A stretch of DNA of 64,000 nt from Bacillota bacterium (GCA_023400055.1 JAEXFN010000047.1:1-64000); one strand, 5' to 3'; shown: positions 1 to 9,643, counted from the stretch's first letter. Program-made: numbers and translations. The notes: a model not told the origin generated them from the letters alone.

Positions 1-18
1 CCGGATGAATGAGGAGGT

Positions 19-107
19 CTAGGAACCTCGGTTCCTAGTCGGGGGATTCCAAAGGGTTTCCGACCAAACCCTTTGGTCCTGGGGGTGTGGGGGCAGGAAT
101 AGCCCCC
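19..107. repeat. cluster of three intergenic hairpins
   Basis: Three perfect inverted repeats follow each other: 19-26 with 31-38, 49-59 with 66-76 (11-bp stem), and 89-94 with 102-107. No gene is visible from 1 to 334. Such hairpin strings are common between Bacillota genes and may include the terminator of a gene lying left of the window. The rest of 108-318 is AT-rich and probably holds the promoter of the yjfB-like gene. Confidence 0.6.
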
Positions 108-334
108 ATCGGCTCTCAGTCGCTTAAATCTTTGCTTACTTTATTTACATGAGAAGTTGAGTTCCTTATTTTTAATATGTCAAGTTTCTCGTTGGTATAG
201 TATGATGTTATACCTTCCAGTTCTAGGATTTGTACAACATTTCAAAAAAATCGCAGTATTTAACAAATTTATGTTATCATGAATATGTGATATAAAGTGC
301 CAAAATTGAATTACATCACAAGGAGATGGCTGGA

Positions 335-535
335 ATGGACTCCGATATTATGGGGACGGTCGGCGCTTATCTGGGGTTTTCCCAGGCCCAATTGATGAGT
401 ACGGTTCAGACCAAGCTGCTCCGTAACGCCCTGGACGATCAGACGCAGCAGGCCCAGCAGCTGATCGCCGCGGAACTGCAGGGGCCGGCGCTCAATCCGC
501 CGAACCTGGGCCAGAATCTGGACATGCGGTTTTAA
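335..535 (+). CDS. YjfB-like putative motility protein
   Basis: A 66-residue protein that resembles the YjfB putative motility family: a short amphipathic helix, a Gln-rich middle (residues about 30-45) and a C-terminal PNLGQNLDMRF, comparable to the PxLGxNIDI ending of the family. Family members are about 60 residues long and are linked to flagellar genes by association only; the biochemical role is unknown. I chose the ATG at 335 because AAGGAG at 320-325 is 9 nt upstream; the earlier ATG at 326 abuts the Shine-Dalgarno. The gene stands alone, followed by a strong terminator, with no flagellar gene in the window. Confidence 0.7.
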   Translation: MDSDIMGTVGAYLGFSQAQLMSTVQTKLLRNALDDQTQQAQQLIAAELQGPALNPPNLGQNLDMRF

Positions 536-556
536 GTTTTAAATGGGAACGGAACA

Positions 557-600
557 ACCAAAGGACTGCCCCGTTGGGCAGTCCTTTGGTCGGCGTTTTC
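557..600 (+). terminator. Rho-independent terminator after yjfB-like gene
   Basis: A perfect 14-bp stem (557-570 with 577-590), a 6-nt loop and a T-rich tail, 21 bases after the stop codon. Confidence 0.85.
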
Positions 601-667
601 ATAAGCTGGCATAAAGATTTTATTATCGAACTAACTTGGAATATGTTAAGTTAAAAACTGCCGTATT

Positions 668-1885
668 TTATCCCGCGACGGCCAGCCGGTCCGCCGGCCG
701 CAGCAATGGCGGCTCCACGGTAACGGTATCGGGATACTTGATTCCGCTGCCGGTATTCAAGGCCACCACCACCTCGTCGGCCCGGAGCCATTGGCTCGCG
801 CGCAGCTTGTGGGCAGCGGCAATGGTGGCCGCGCCTTCGGGGCAGGCGAAGCAACCTTCCAGCCGGGCCAGGTTCCGCTGTTCGGCGAGGAGTTCCGCGT
901 CGGTAACCGCCACCGCGCACCCTTCTGTTTCGTAGAGGGCCTCCAGGACCAGGAAATCGCCCAGCGCCTTCGGAACGTTAATGCCAAAGGCCACGGTCGC
1001 TGAATGCTCCCAAAACTGGGAGACGGACTGCTTTTGCTGCCAGGCCCTGACGATCGGCGCGCAGTTTTCCGCTTGAACCGCCACTAGCCGGGGGAGCTTT
1101 CCGGAGACCCAGCCCAGCGCCTTTAACTCCTTGAGCGCTTTATAGATTCCGATTAAACCGACTCCGCCGCCGGTCGGGTAAAGAATGACATCCGGCAATC
1201 GCCACCCGAATTGCTCGGCGATCTCCAGGCCCATGGTCTTTTTGCCCTCGATGCGGTAAGGCTCTTTGAGGGTCGAGGCATCGTAGATCCCTTTGGACTT
1301 GATGAATTCGGCGATGATCTTGCCCGCGTCGCTGATCAGTCCGTCCACCAAATACAGCTGTGCGCCGGCGATCGCGCATTCGTTTCTGGTAATCAGCGGC
1401 GCGTCTTTGGGCATGACGATGGTCGCTTTGAGCTGCGCCCGGGCGGCATATTGCGCCCAAGCCGAGCCGGCGTTGCCGTTGGTGGGCATCGCCAGCTCGG
1501 TGACTCTCAGCTCTTTCGCCTTGGATACGCCGACAGCCGCGCCCCGCGCCTTGAAAGTTCCGGTCGGCAGCAGCCCTTCGTCCTTGAGGTACAGGTTTTC
1601 AATCCCGATCGCCGGCCCGATCCGTTCCATCCCCAGCAAGGGCGTCATCCCTTCGCCCAGCGTTACAATGTTTTCGGCATCGACCACCGGCAGCAGCTCG
1701 TGGTAGCGCCACAGATCGTTGCCGCGCGCCGCGATATCGGCCGTGCCGATTCGGTTTTTTAACGAATCCAGGTCATATTCGGCCAATAACGGCGAACCGC
1801 ACTCACACAGCTGATTGAGCGCGTCGGCCGCATACTTTGTGCCGCACTTGGGGCAGCGAATATGGGATAGATAACTGAAGCGCAT
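668..1885 (-). CDS. thrC: threonine synthase
   Basis: PLP enzyme converting O-phosphohomoserine to threonine in the cytoplasm. The 405-residue protein starts with a CPKC...CEC rubredoxin-like knuckle (residues 11-29), as in many bacterial ThrC and related fold-type II enzymes, and carries the PLP lysine in TGTFKARG (Lys112). The NGNAGSA stretch that follows and the glycine-rich TGGG phosphate loop near residue 250 also fit. The family includes close homologues such as cysteate synthase, so the substrate is inferred. The ATG at 1885 was chosen because AGAAAGGTG lies 5 nt upstream; the in-frame ATG at 1939 has no visible ribosome binding site. The gene is monocistronic. Confidence 0.85.
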   Translation of the reverse strand: MRFSYLSHIRCPKCGTKYAADALNQLCECGSPLLAEYDLDSLKNRIGTADIAARGNDLWRYHELLPVVDAENIVTLGEGMTPLLGMERIGPAIGIENLYLKDEGLLPTGTFKARGAAVGVSKAKELRVTELAMPTNGNAGSAWAQYAARAQLKATIVMPKDAPLITRNECAIAGAQLYLVDGLISDAGKIIAEFIKSKGIYDASTLKEPYRIEGKKTMGLEIAEQFGWRLPDVILYPTGGGVGLIGIYKALKELKALGWVSGKLPRLVAVQAENCAPIVRAWQQKQSVSQFWEHSATVAFGINVPKALGDFLVLEALYETEGCAVAVTDAELLAEQRNLARLEGCFACPEGAATIAAAHKLRASQWLRADEVVVALNTGSGIKYPDTVTVEPPLLRPADRLAVAG

Positions 1886-2077
1886 GATGTCACCTTTCTT
1901 TGGCTTGTAACGTTTCAAAAGCATTTCCTGAATATTCATAGTAATTCAATCGGATTTTCATACTTTATACAACATTAATAATAGATAGATTTACCTATAT
2001 TGTCAATAAGAATAGTAGGATTTTTGCCGCTCCGCCTTTCAATTCTATCGGCGGGCCGATTCCATCCCTTAAAAAAT

Positions 2078-2102
2078 AAAAACCAGCATTGGGCTGGTTT
2101 TT
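2078..2102 (-). terminator. terminator of uvrB
   Basis: Stem CCAGC/GCTGG (2083-2087, 2093-2097) flanked by A5 and T5 tracts, so it can work in both directions. It lies 27 bases past the uvrB stop. Confidence 0.8.
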
Positions 2103-2128
2103 GATTTCTTTATGATGCTATAGGCGAA

Positions 2129-4129
2129 TCAAGCCGACTCCTTTTTACCGAGCAACTTCTCCCAATTCCGCATCTCGTCGCGCAACTCGGCGGCCCGTTC
2201 GAACTCCAGATCGCCGGCGGCTTGCAACATGGCCGTTTCCAACTCGTCGATCTTGGCTCTTATCTCGGCGGGGGTCAGCTTGGGCAGTTTCTGGGCTTCG
2301 TAAGCCACCTTGTCCTCGGCCGCCTGCTCGGCACTGATCAGGTCGCGCACCGCCTTGCGGACCGATTCCGGAGTGATCCCGTTCTCTTCATTATAACGCA
2401 TCTGGATCTCGCGGCGCCGGTTGGTCTCGCTAATCGCCCGGTTCATCGAATCGGTGCTGTGGTCGGCGTACATGATTACTTTGCCTTGGATATTCCGGGC
2501 GGCCCGGCCGATCGTCTGGATCAGGGAAGTCTCGGAACGCAGGAAGCCTTCCTTGTCGGCGTCGAGGATCGCCACCAACGAAACCTCCGGCAGATCCAAG
2601 CCTTCACGCAACAGATTGATCCCGACCAGCACATCGAATTTGCCCATCCGGAGGTCGCGGATGATCACGATCCGGTCCAGGGTCTGGACCTCCGAGTGCA
2701 GGTAACGGACGCGGATCCCCACCCCTTCCAGGTACTCGGTGAGATCCTCGGCCATCTTTTTGGTGAGGGTGGTCACCAGCACCCTTTCATTGCGGGCCAC
2801 CCGCTGCCGGATCTGCTCCATCAAATCGTCGATCTGCCCCTTGACCGGACGGACGTCGATCTCCGGGTCAATCAGGCCGGTGGGGCGGATGATCTGCTCC
2901 ACCACTTTTTGGGTGCGTTTCATCTCGTACGGGCCGGGCGTGGCCGAAACATAGATCACCTGGTGCAGACGCCGTTCAAACTCGCCGAACTGCAGCGGCC
3001 GGTTATCCAGGGCCGAAGGCAGGCGGAAACCGTATTGAACCAGGGTTTCCTTGCGGGAACGGTCGCCGGCGTACATCCCGCCGATCTGCGGCACGGACAT
3101 GTGCGACTCGTCGATGAACATCAGAAAATCTTTGGGAAAGTAATCCAGCAGCGTCGCCGGGGCTTCGCCGGGACCGCGGCCGGTCAGATGGCGCGAATAG
3201 TTCTCGATCCCCTGGCAGAAGCCGATTTCATTCATCATTTCCAGGTCGAAGCGGGTCCGCTGTTCGAGCCGCTGCGCCTCCAATAGTTTCCCTTCCTCAT
3301 TGAACTTCCGCAGTTGCTCCTCGAGCTCGGCCTCGATGGATTGGACCGCCAGTTTGCGCTTTTCTTCGGAAGTAATATAGTGAGTGGCCGGATAGATCAT
3401 TACTTCCTCCATGCTCTGCAGGACCTCGCCGGTCAGCGGATCCATCTCGATGATCCGCTCGACTTCGTCGCCGAAGAGTTCGATCCGGATGATGTTCTCG
3501 CCATAGACCGGGATGATCTCGATCACGTCGCCGCGCACCCGGAAGGTGCCCCGCGTGAACCCGAGGTCGTTCCGGCTGTACTGGATGCCCACCAGCCGCC
3601 GCAAGATCTGGTTGCGCTCCTTAAACTCGCCAGATTTCAGCGAAAGCGTCATCGCTTCGTAGTCTTCCGGCGAGCCCAAGCCGTAGATGCAGGAGACGCT
3701 GGCCACGATGATCACATCTTTCCGCTGGAAGAGCGATGAAGTGGCCGCGTGGCGCAGCCGGTCGATCTCATCGTTAATGCTGGAATCCTTCTCGATATAA
3801 AGGTCGGTCTGAGGCACGTAGGCCTCGGGCTGATAATAATCGTAATAGCTTACAAAATAGCCCACTGCGTTATCGGGGAAAAACTCTTTGAACTCGCTGT
3901 ACAGTTGGGCGGCCAGGGTTTTATTATGCGCCAGCACCAGCGTAGGCATCTGCACTTCCTCGATGACCTTGGCCATGGTGAAAGTCTTCCCGGAGCCGGT
4001 GACGCCGAGCAGCACCTGATCGCGCAGTCCGGAACGGACCCCCTGAACCAGTCCCGCCACGGCCTGGGGCTGATCCCCGCTGGGTTGGTATTCGGAACGT
4101 AAAACAAACCGTTGAGCCCCTTGATTCAT
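2129..4129 (-). CDS. uvrB: excinuclease ABC subunit B
   Basis: Helicase-like damage-verification subunit of UvrABC nucleotide excision repair. The 666 residues match the normal UvrB length. Walker A GVTGSGKT lies at residues 42-49, the strand-separating beta-hairpin region has YYDYYQPEAYVPQ, the DEAD-type box reads DESH, and the helicase C half carries QTIGRAARN. The C-terminal UVR motif (ELETAML...LEFERAAELRDEM), which contacts UvrC, is present. The ATG at 4129 has AGGTG 6 nt upstream; the longer frame to 4180 adds 17 residues not found in the family. No uvrA or uvrC is adjacent, so the gene is alone here. Confidence 0.97.
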   Translation of the reverse strand: MNQGAQRFVLRSEYQPSGDQPQAVAGLVQGVRSGLRDQVLLGVTGSGKTFTMAKVIEEVQMPTLVLAHNKTLAAQLYSEFKEFFPDNAVGYFVSYYDYYQPEAYVPQTDLYIEKDSSINDEIDRLRHAATSSLFQRKDVIIVASVSCIYGLGSPEDYEAMTLSLKSGEFKERNQILRRLVGIQYSRNDLGFTRGTFRVRGDVIEIIPVYGENIIRIELFGDEVERIIEMDPLTGEVLQSMEEVMIYPATHYITSEEKRKLAVQSIEAELEEQLRKFNEEGKLLEAQRLEQRTRFDLEMMNEIGFCQGIENYSRHLTGRGPGEAPATLLDYFPKDFLMFIDESHMSVPQIGGMYAGDRSRKETLVQYGFRLPSALDNRPLQFGEFERRLHQVIYVSATPGPYEMKRTQKVVEQIIRPTGLIDPEIDVRPVKGQIDDLMEQIRQRVARNERVLVTTLTKKMAEDLTEYLEGVGIRVRYLHSEVQTLDRIVIIRDLRMGKFDVLVGINLLREGLDLPEVSLVAILDADKEGFLRSETSLIQTIGRAARNIQGKVIMYADHSTDSMNRAISETNRRREIQMRYNEENGITPESVRKAVRDLISAEQAAEDKVAYEAQKLPKLTPAEIRAKIDELETAMLQAAGDLEFERAAELRDEMRNWEKLLGKKESA

Positions 4130-4262
4130 GGATAACACCTCACAACCATTATACCCCTTTTCGCTACGCCGCAAAACCATTCGAACATATATTCGATAAA
4201 AAATTTACGAATTCCTTTTTTCATAAATTACATTTCCGTTACGGTCGTTAAAGCCGCTACAT

Positions 4263-4547
4263 TCAAAAAACCGCCCGCCGGCGGTCTTCATCTCTTAATG
4301 TTTTGGTTTGAGCGTTCGGGCGGCCGATAAGGCGACCGGCGGAGCCGGACCAACTCCGAAACCGGCACCCGTTCTGCGCCGGCGCAAACGTGGACGCACC
4401 CCGGCTCCCGATAATGCTCGCCGGAGGCGCGGTCGGGGAATGGAACGCAGGTTGATGATCGGCCGGGGCGGCTTGGGAAGCCCCCAGACTCAGCAATAGC
4501 ATCGAGCCTAAAACCAGCAGCTATTTCAAAGCCGTGATCCGTTTCAT
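4263..4547 (-). pseudogene. broken small secreted protein gene, amber codon in signal peptide
   Basis: Reading leftward from an ATG at 4547 (AAGGT just upstream) gives MKRITALK, then TAG at 4521-4523, then in the same frame LLVLGSMLLLSLGASQAAPA. Together these would make a textbook Sec signal peptide. The mature part is Pro/Ala/Arg-rich and ends in a stop inside the terminator T-tract. A neighbouring frame gives a more natural end with TAA at 4295-4297, so a frameshift is also likely. TAG is an ordinary stop in this genome (hypA, BsuPI and a LysM gene end in it). I read this as a decayed or mis-assembled gene; the function is unknown. Confidence 0.5.
4265..4285 (-). terminator. terminator of the broken secreted-protein gene
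   Basis: ACCGCC/GGCGGT stem (4270-4275, 4280-4285) followed on the minus strand by T6. Its survival supports a once-functional transcription unit. Confidence 0.7.
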
Positions 4548-4606
4548 ATTACCTTGCCCCCGCCGAAACCGGATTTGTCGTCTAATCCATCGGCATTAAC
4601 GTGCTT

Positions 4607-6001
4607 TTATTTCACAAGTTCCGAAGCAGGCACGATTTCGATCCCGGCTTTGACAAACTCGGGCAACATGGCGGTGATCGCCTCGGCCGTTCCGTTCCGG
4701 ACGTGGCCGATGCCGATCGCTTCGCCATCGGCCAGGGCCAGCTTGATCAGCTCGCGCAACTCGGTCTTCATGGACTCCGGATCACTGGAATTGTCGATGA
4801 AGATCCGCCGTTTGGCAAAGGGTACCCCGTAGACTTGAGCATACTTTCCGGCCACCGAGGGATGGGCACTGTCCGCGGTATTGCTGTCGATAAAGAACAG
4901 GTTCCGCGCTTTGAGCGCTTTCATCAGGATATCCATCAGATGGTCACTATGGGTACCGGCCGAACCCATATGGTTATTCAGGCCGACCGCTCCCGGCACC
5001 TGGGCGAGGTCCGCGTCCAGCTGGGCGACGATCCGATCTTCCGGCCATTCGGCTTTGATCAAGCCCGGACCGGGATTGTTATCTTTGAGATCCAACGGTT
5101 CCAACGGCAAATGGAGCATGATCTGAAAACCGCGGCGCCGGGCCGCCGCGATATATTCGGCGGCATACGGAGTGAACGGCAGCACCGACCAGGTCAGCCG
5201 GGCCGGCACCTTGAGCATGGCATCGGCCGGGCCGCGCACAAAACCGACATCGTCAATGATCAACGCCACTCTGGCCCGGCGCTGCACGGGCGGGATCCGG
5301 GTCTGGACCGCCGGCGCCGTGGGCCGGGGCGACGGCGGAACGAGCACCGGTGGCCGGGTCGGAGCCGGAGTGGGCGCGGGCCGGGACGGCGGCGCGCCGC
5401 CCGGTTTCAGCTTGGGTACGGGTTCGGGAACCAGCCCCCGCCAGTTCCAACCGTGCTTTTCGGCGCCGGTCCGGGGCTGGCTGATGAGGATGTCCGCCAT
5501 CGGCAAGGTCAACGCCCTGCCCGCCATCCGGACGCGGGCCTCGCTTTCGAGTTTCACCCAGACCGTCCGGCGGCCCAATCCCCAATTGATTTTGCGAATG
5601 GTTAACCCCTGAGAAGTGACCAAATTGCGCCATTCCCGCCCCACCTCGACCAGCGCCTCCCGGCCAGCGTCGACCGGCAACTCCAGACGGGTCCGGTTGC
5701 GCACCCAACGCAATTGATTTTGGGCGACATTTTTGACCAGCAGTTGCGATTCCACCCGCCGGACTAGGTCATTGGGCCGCCAGCCTTTGTCGGAAAGCCA
5801 TTGATTCCAGGATTCGTCCAGCGAATCCTGGAGGAAGACCAGATCGATGACGCCCGGCCGCTCGAACGAGAACTCCCGGGTCTCCGTCGCACTCGCCGGC
5901 ACTGCCGCACTAGGCGCCCAATGTTCGGCGGCCAACAAAAATAGCGCAAAAATGCCATAAAAAATTAAGGCCGTCCTAACAGTGGCAGATAACGGCCGCA
6001 A
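4607..6001 (-). CDS. divergent polysaccharide deacetylase (YibQ type), membrane-anchored
   Basis: A 464-residue envelope protein. An N-terminal membrane anchor (about residues 9-25) is followed by a domain of about 170 residues of unknown type, a Pro-rich linker (about 200-240) and a C-terminal domain of the divergent polysaccharide deacetylase family (YibQ, DUF610). That domain shows VALIIDDVGF, LHLPLEP, LNNHMGS and FFIDSNT blocks. YibQ is the usual neighbour of envC and ctpA in diderms, and here it follows both. The TTG start is placed by AGGAGTG 7 nt upstream. It probably acts on peptidoglycan or its septal processing; the substrate of this family is not settled. Confidence 0.88.
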   Translation of the reverse strand: MRPLSATVRTALIFYGIFALFLLAAEHWAPSAAVPASATETREFSFERPGVIDLVFLQDSLDESWNQWLSDKGWRPNDLVRRVESQLLVKNVAQNQLRWVRNRTRLELPVDAGREALVEVGREWRNLVTSQGLTIRKINWGLGRRTVWVKLESEARVRMAGRALTLPMADILISQPRTGAEKHGWNWRGLVPEPVPKLKPGGAPPSRPAPTPAPTRPPVLVPPSPRPTAPAVQTRIPPVQRRARVALIIDDVGFVRGPADAMLKVPARLTWSVLPFTPYAAEYIAAARRRGFQIMLHLPLEPLDLKDNNPGPGLIKAEWPEDRIVAQLDADLAQVPGAVGLNNHMGSAGTHSDHLMDILMKALKARNLFFIDSNTADSAHPSVAGKYAQVYGVPFAKRRIFIDNSSDPESMKTELRELIKLALADGEAIGIGHVRNGTAEAITAMLPEFVKAGIEIVPASELVK

Positions 6002-6096
6002 TTGCAGTCACTCCTTTGCGAGTCGTTCCAATGAAATGCTGAACCAAACTGCGCCGATCGGTTCGGCGTCATCCCGGCGCCAGCGGGCCATCCGCT

Positions 6097-7347
6097 TCAA
6101 CCCGCCTTTTGAGCGGAAAGGCCGATCTGGTCCCGCAAGGCTCGAATGGCCGCGGCTTCCTGGCTTTGTTGCATTTTCTGGAACAGCTTGGTATCGCCGG
6201 TCTTTAAAAGCTTTTCCATGGCGCCGGGGATCTCCACCAGCCGGTCCGGTTGAACCCCTTTCTTATGGATATTCACCCGGCCCGACGTCAGATAACTGGC
6301 GATGGTCACCGTAATCGCCGAATCCCCGGGCAGCTCCTTCACTTCCTGGATGAGATCCTTGCCGAAGGTATGGGTGCCGACCAGGATGGCCCGCTTCTGA
6401 TCTTTAATGGCCCCGGCCACGATCTCCGAGGCGCTGGCGCTCCAGCTGTCGACCAGGACCACCATGGGCAGACGCCGGTGCTGGTAGCGTTCGGCCGATA
6501 AGACCTCCTCGGGATAACCGCGGCGTTGGATATGGATTATCGGCGCTCCGGCCGGAATGAAATGGCTGGCCACCTTATGCGCGGCTTCGAGAGCGCCGCC
6601 GGGGTTGGCGCGCAGATCCAGCACCAGGCCGTGATAGGCCGTATCCCCGTCGGTGATAGCCAGTTTCGCCGCCAAATCCTGTGGCGTAGTCTCCGCGAAC
6701 TGCGAAATCTTGATGAAAGCGATCTTGCCGACCTGCGCATCCCAGCGGGTGGTCATCTCCACCGTGGGAATGACGATGTTTTCCCGCATCACCCGCACGA
6801 CGAACTCATGCCGGTCCGGGCCGTCGCCGCGGCTGATCCGCATCTGCACCGCAGAACCGACCGGGCCCCGGATCTTGGCGATGGCCGCCTCGGCGCTGAG
6901 CCGTTTGACCCATTGATCGCCCACCTGAACGATCTGGTCGCCCTGCTGCAGCCCGGCCCGGGCGCCGGGGGAGCCTTTGACCACCGAAGAGATGATCAAT
7001 TGATCCTCCTTGGGGATGAGATAGACCCCGATACCGCCGAAGCTGCCCTGGGTCTCCTTTTTCAACTCGGCGTATGCGTTCCGGTCCAGGTAACGGGTGT
7101 ACGGATCGTGCAGCACCTTCAGCATCCCGGAAATGTTGCCGCTGCGCCAATAGGTTTCCAGCAGGGTGTGGACGCTCACCGGCTGGTAATAGCTGACCTT
7201 GAGCACACCCATGACATAAAAGGCGGATAGTAAATCGCGATACCGGCCTTGCCGGACTTTGGACTGCCACCACCAGCCAAAGACAGCCGCGGCCAGAAAA
7301 GCCGCGATCAGCAATACCGTCAGCCCAACCCGGCGTTGTTTTAACAA
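6097..7347 (-). CDS. ctpA: C-terminal processing peptidase (S41 family, PDZ)
   Basis: A 416-residue Ctp-type serine protease anchored by one N-terminal membrane segment (residues 8-26) and facing outside. It has a PDZ domain (about 100-180, with GSPGARAGLQQGD), then the S41 core with LDLRANPGG, the nucleophile block SASASE (about 303-308) and the general-base lysine in TFGKDLIQ (Lys330). Both catalytic residues are present. TTG start at 7347 with AGGAG 8 nt upstream. It lies 30 bp after the EnvC-like gene and is probably co-transcribed with it and with the deacetylase. In this setting it likely controls turnover of cell-wall hydrolases. Confidence 0.93.
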   Translation of the reverse strand: MLKQRRVGLTVLLIAAFLAAAVFGWWWQSKVRQGRYRDLLSAFYVMGVLKVSYYQPVSVHTLLETYWRSGNISGMLKVLHDPYTRYLDRNAYAELKKETQGSFGGIGVYLIPKEDQLIISSVVKGSPGARAGLQQGDQIVQVGDQWVKRLSAEAAIAKIRGPVGSAVQMRISRGDGPDRHEFVVRVMRENIVIPTVEMTTRWDAQVGKIAFIKISQFAETTPQDLAAKLAITDGDTAYHGLVLDLRANPGGALEAAHKVASHFIPAGAPIIHIQRRGYPEEVLSAERYQHRRLPMVVLVDSWSASASEIVAGAIKDQKRAILVGTHTFGKDLIQEVKELPGDSAITVTIASYLTSGRVNIHKKGVQPDRLVEIPGAMEKLLKTGDTKLFQKMQQSQEAAAIRALRDQIGLSAQKAG

Positions 7348-7377
7348 ATGGACCGCTCCTTTGAAGAAACTTGAACC

Positions 7378-8532
7378 TTATTGTAAAAATCCCAGCGGAT
7401 CGACGGGCACGCCATTCTTGCGCACTTCGAAATGGAGGTGCGGACCGGTGCTCAATCCGGTCGTCCCCACCTTGGCGATCTCCTGGCCCTTGGCGACCGT
7501 CTGCCCGCACTGCGCCAGGATGAAAGAGCAATGCGCATAAAGCGTCGAGTAGCCGCCGCCGTGGTCGACGATGAGCATGTTGCCGTAGCCGCCATTGCGG
7601 CCGCTGAAGATGACGACGCCGCTATCGGCCGCGATAATCGACCTCCCTTGCGGGGAGGAGATATCCAATCCCGAGTGGTACTTGCGTTTGCGCAGGATGG
7701 GATGGACCCGGTTCCCGAAATACGAGGTGATCGGGCCGTGAACCGGCCAGATGTATCTGCCGGTCCCCAGACTAATCTTATTCTGGTTCTGCATGCCCCG
7801 GATTTGCGATTCCATCTGCCTGGAGAGCTCTTCCAGCTCATCCAAGGCCTGCTCCAGGCGCTGGCGGTCATTCTGGATCGCCGCCAGTTCCCGTTGCTGA
7901 TCCTGCATCTTGGCAAGCCACCGGCTGTGCTCGGTCTTGACCGCCATTTGCAGCTGAGCGTAGGCCGCTTGCTGCCGCTGCAGCTCCTGATGTTGTTTGG
8001 CGATCTCCTCTTTCTTGCGGGCGATCTGCGCCTGCTGCTCCTGGAGCGACTTGATCATCCCCAGATCGCGCCGCACGTAGCGGCCGACCGTTTCGAAGCG
8101 GGAGACGAATTCGTCGTAGTCGCGCGCTTGAAAAAGCACTTCCAGGTAACTCTGGTACCCATATTTATATATAGCCGACAACCGTTTCCCTAGAACCGAC
8201 TTTCGGCCGTTGAGCCGATCCCGCAAGCCGTCCAGTTGGTTCTGGGTGCGGTCAATCTGATTTTTGACTGCACTGATCCGTTGCCCGGCGTTGCCCAACT
8301 GGGAGTTGATCTGTTCCAAATTGGAGCGGACTTTGTCCGCCTTTCTTTGGGTCGCCAGCAGGTTGCCCAGGACCGAGCGCTCCCGGACCCGGGTCTGGCT
8401 CAACCTTCGTTTGGTCTGATGAATCTTGCTTTCTATATCTTCATTCGCAGCGCACCATCCGGTGGCCGCGCCCGCCAGGAGTATTGTCAGGAGTAAATTG
8501 ATGATGACCAGCCGGAGCGGTCGCATCCTCAT
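7378..8532 (-). CDS. EnvC-like murein hydrolase activator, coiled coil plus M23 (LytM)
   Basis: A 384-residue secreted protein: signal peptide (about 1-28, ending near GWCAAN), a long coiled coil (about 30-235, rich in Gln/Lys/Arg/Leu heptads) and a C-terminal M23 LytM domain with HSGLDIS, a DHGGGYSTLYAH block and HLHFEV. The metal ligands therefore look intact, unlike degenerate EnvC, so it could be an active endopeptidase or an amidase activator. EnvC/PcsB-type proteins are driven by FtsEX, whose genes lie just upstream behind a terminator. The ATG at 8532 has AGGAGGAGGGG upstream; the longer frame to 8748 lacks any signal and overlaps the terminator. Confidence 0.93.
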   Translation of the reverse strand: MRMRPLRLVIINLLLTILLAGAATGWCAANEDIESKIHQTKRRLSQTRVRERSVLGNLLATQRKADKVRSNLEQINSQLGNAGQRISAVKNQIDRTQNQLDGLRDRLNGRKSVLGKRLSAIYKYGYQSYLEVLFQARDYDEFVSRFETVGRYVRRDLGMIKSLQEQQAQIARKKEEIAKQHQELQRQQAAYAQLQMAVKTEHSRWLAKMQDQQRELAAIQNDRQRLEQALDELEELSRQMESQIRGMQNQNKISLGTGRYIWPVHGPITSYFGNRVHPILRKRKYHSGLDISSPQGRSIIAADSGVVIFSGRNGGYGNMLIVDHGGGYSTLYAHCSFILAQCGQTVAKGQEIAKVGTTGLSTGPHLHFEVRKNGVPVDPLGFLQ

Positions 8533-8641
8533 CGGTTCCCCTCCTCCTCTTGATTGGTCCATCCGCCGGCATTCCCCAACGGCTGAATGCCAAACGGCTT
8601 GCCGGTCTCGGCCCGATCCCGCCAAGCGCGAGCAATCGCCC

Positions 8642-8677
8642 AAAAAGCAAGCCCGAGAGCATTCGGGCTTGCTTTTT
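8642..8677 (-). terminator. terminator after ftsEX
   Basis: A perfect 15-bp stem, 8642-8656 with 8663-8677, with A and T tracts at the two ends. It separates ftsEX from the M23 gene, so that gene needs its own promoter or read-through. Confidence 0.85.
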
Positions 8678-8773
8678 ACGAAAACCCCCATCCGTCCATC
8701 CGGTCCGGTCCGCCGACGCTGAAGCGGCCGAAACTCTTTAGCAGTCATTGGGATAAAATCTTTAAAATTAGAA

Positions 8774-9643
8774 CTAGACCCTCAAGAAACGTTTCAGCGA
8801 AAGCACGCTACCCAAAGCGCCGAAACACAGGCCGAGCACTGGAATGATCAGATACAGGCCCTGATTGATCAACCGTTCCGACAATAGCGGAATGAACGGC
8901 GCCAGTTCCTTGATATAGTGCAGCAACAGGTGGTAGCTCTTGGACAGGACCACGATGGCGACGAAGGCGCCGCCCAGTCCGACATAGACGCCCTCCAGCA
9001 TGAACGGCAGGCGGATGAACCAGTCGGTGGCCCCCACCAGCTTCATGATCTCGATCTCCTTGCGCCGGGCCAACACGGTCAGCCGGATCGTATTGACGAC
9101 GATATATAAGACCACCAGCCCGATGATGATCACCAGGCCGAAACCGATGACCCCGACGATCCGGGTCACGATCAGCATCGACTCGACGAAGGTCTTGCCG
9201 TACTCCACTTCGGCGACGCCGGCCAGGGCCTGAAGTTGGGCCACCAACGGTTTGACCTTGGCCTGATCGGCCAGTTTGATATTGATCATATCCGGCAAGG
9301 GATTATCGGTGGCGGTGAACAGATCAGCGACGCCCAGATTCTTCTCCAGCCATTTGGCACCCTCGCTCTTGGACACATAAGTGAGGCGCTTGACCCCCTG
9401 CAGTTCGGCCATCTTCTGCTGCAGGACGACCGGATCGGCGCCGTCTTTCAGGTAAACCCGGATTTCGAGCACGCCCTTGGCCATGTTCACAAAATGATTG
9501 CAATTGGCGATCACAATATAAAAGCAGCTCAGGATCATCAGGGAAAGCGTTACGGTCGCCACCGCGGCGAAGCTCATCAGCCCGTTCCGGCCCAGGCCGG
9601 TGCCGGCTTCCCGCGCAAAGTACCAAAGCGTTTTAACCTTCAA
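8774..9643 (-). CDS. ftsX: cell division ABC transporter permease FtsX
   Basis: A 289-residue membrane partner of FtsE. One N-terminal membrane helix is followed by a large extracytoplasmic loop (about residues 45-150) that in other bacteria touches the hydrolase activator. Three further helices with the conserved cytoplasmic RRKEIEIMKLVGAT block follow. The TTG at 9643 is preceded by AAGGGGG at 8-nt spacing and overlaps the end of ftsE by 11 bp, so translation is coupled. The longer in-frame ATG at 9697 lies inside ftsE without a good ribosome binding site. Confidence 0.95.
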   Translation of the reverse strand: MKVKTLWYFAREAGTGLGRNGLMSFAAVATVTLSLMILSCFYIVIANCNHFVNMAKGVLEIRVYLKDGADPVVLQQKMAELQGVKRLTYVSKSEGAKWLEKNLGVADLFTATDNPLPDMINIKLADQAKVKPLVAQLQALAGVAEVEYGKTFVESMLIVTRIVGVIGFGLVIIIGLVVLYIVVNTIRLTVLARRKEIEIMKLVGATDWFIRLPFMLEGVYVGLGGAFVAIVVLSKSYHLLLHYIKELAPFIPLLSERLINQGLYLIIPVLGLCFGALGSVLSLKRFLRV

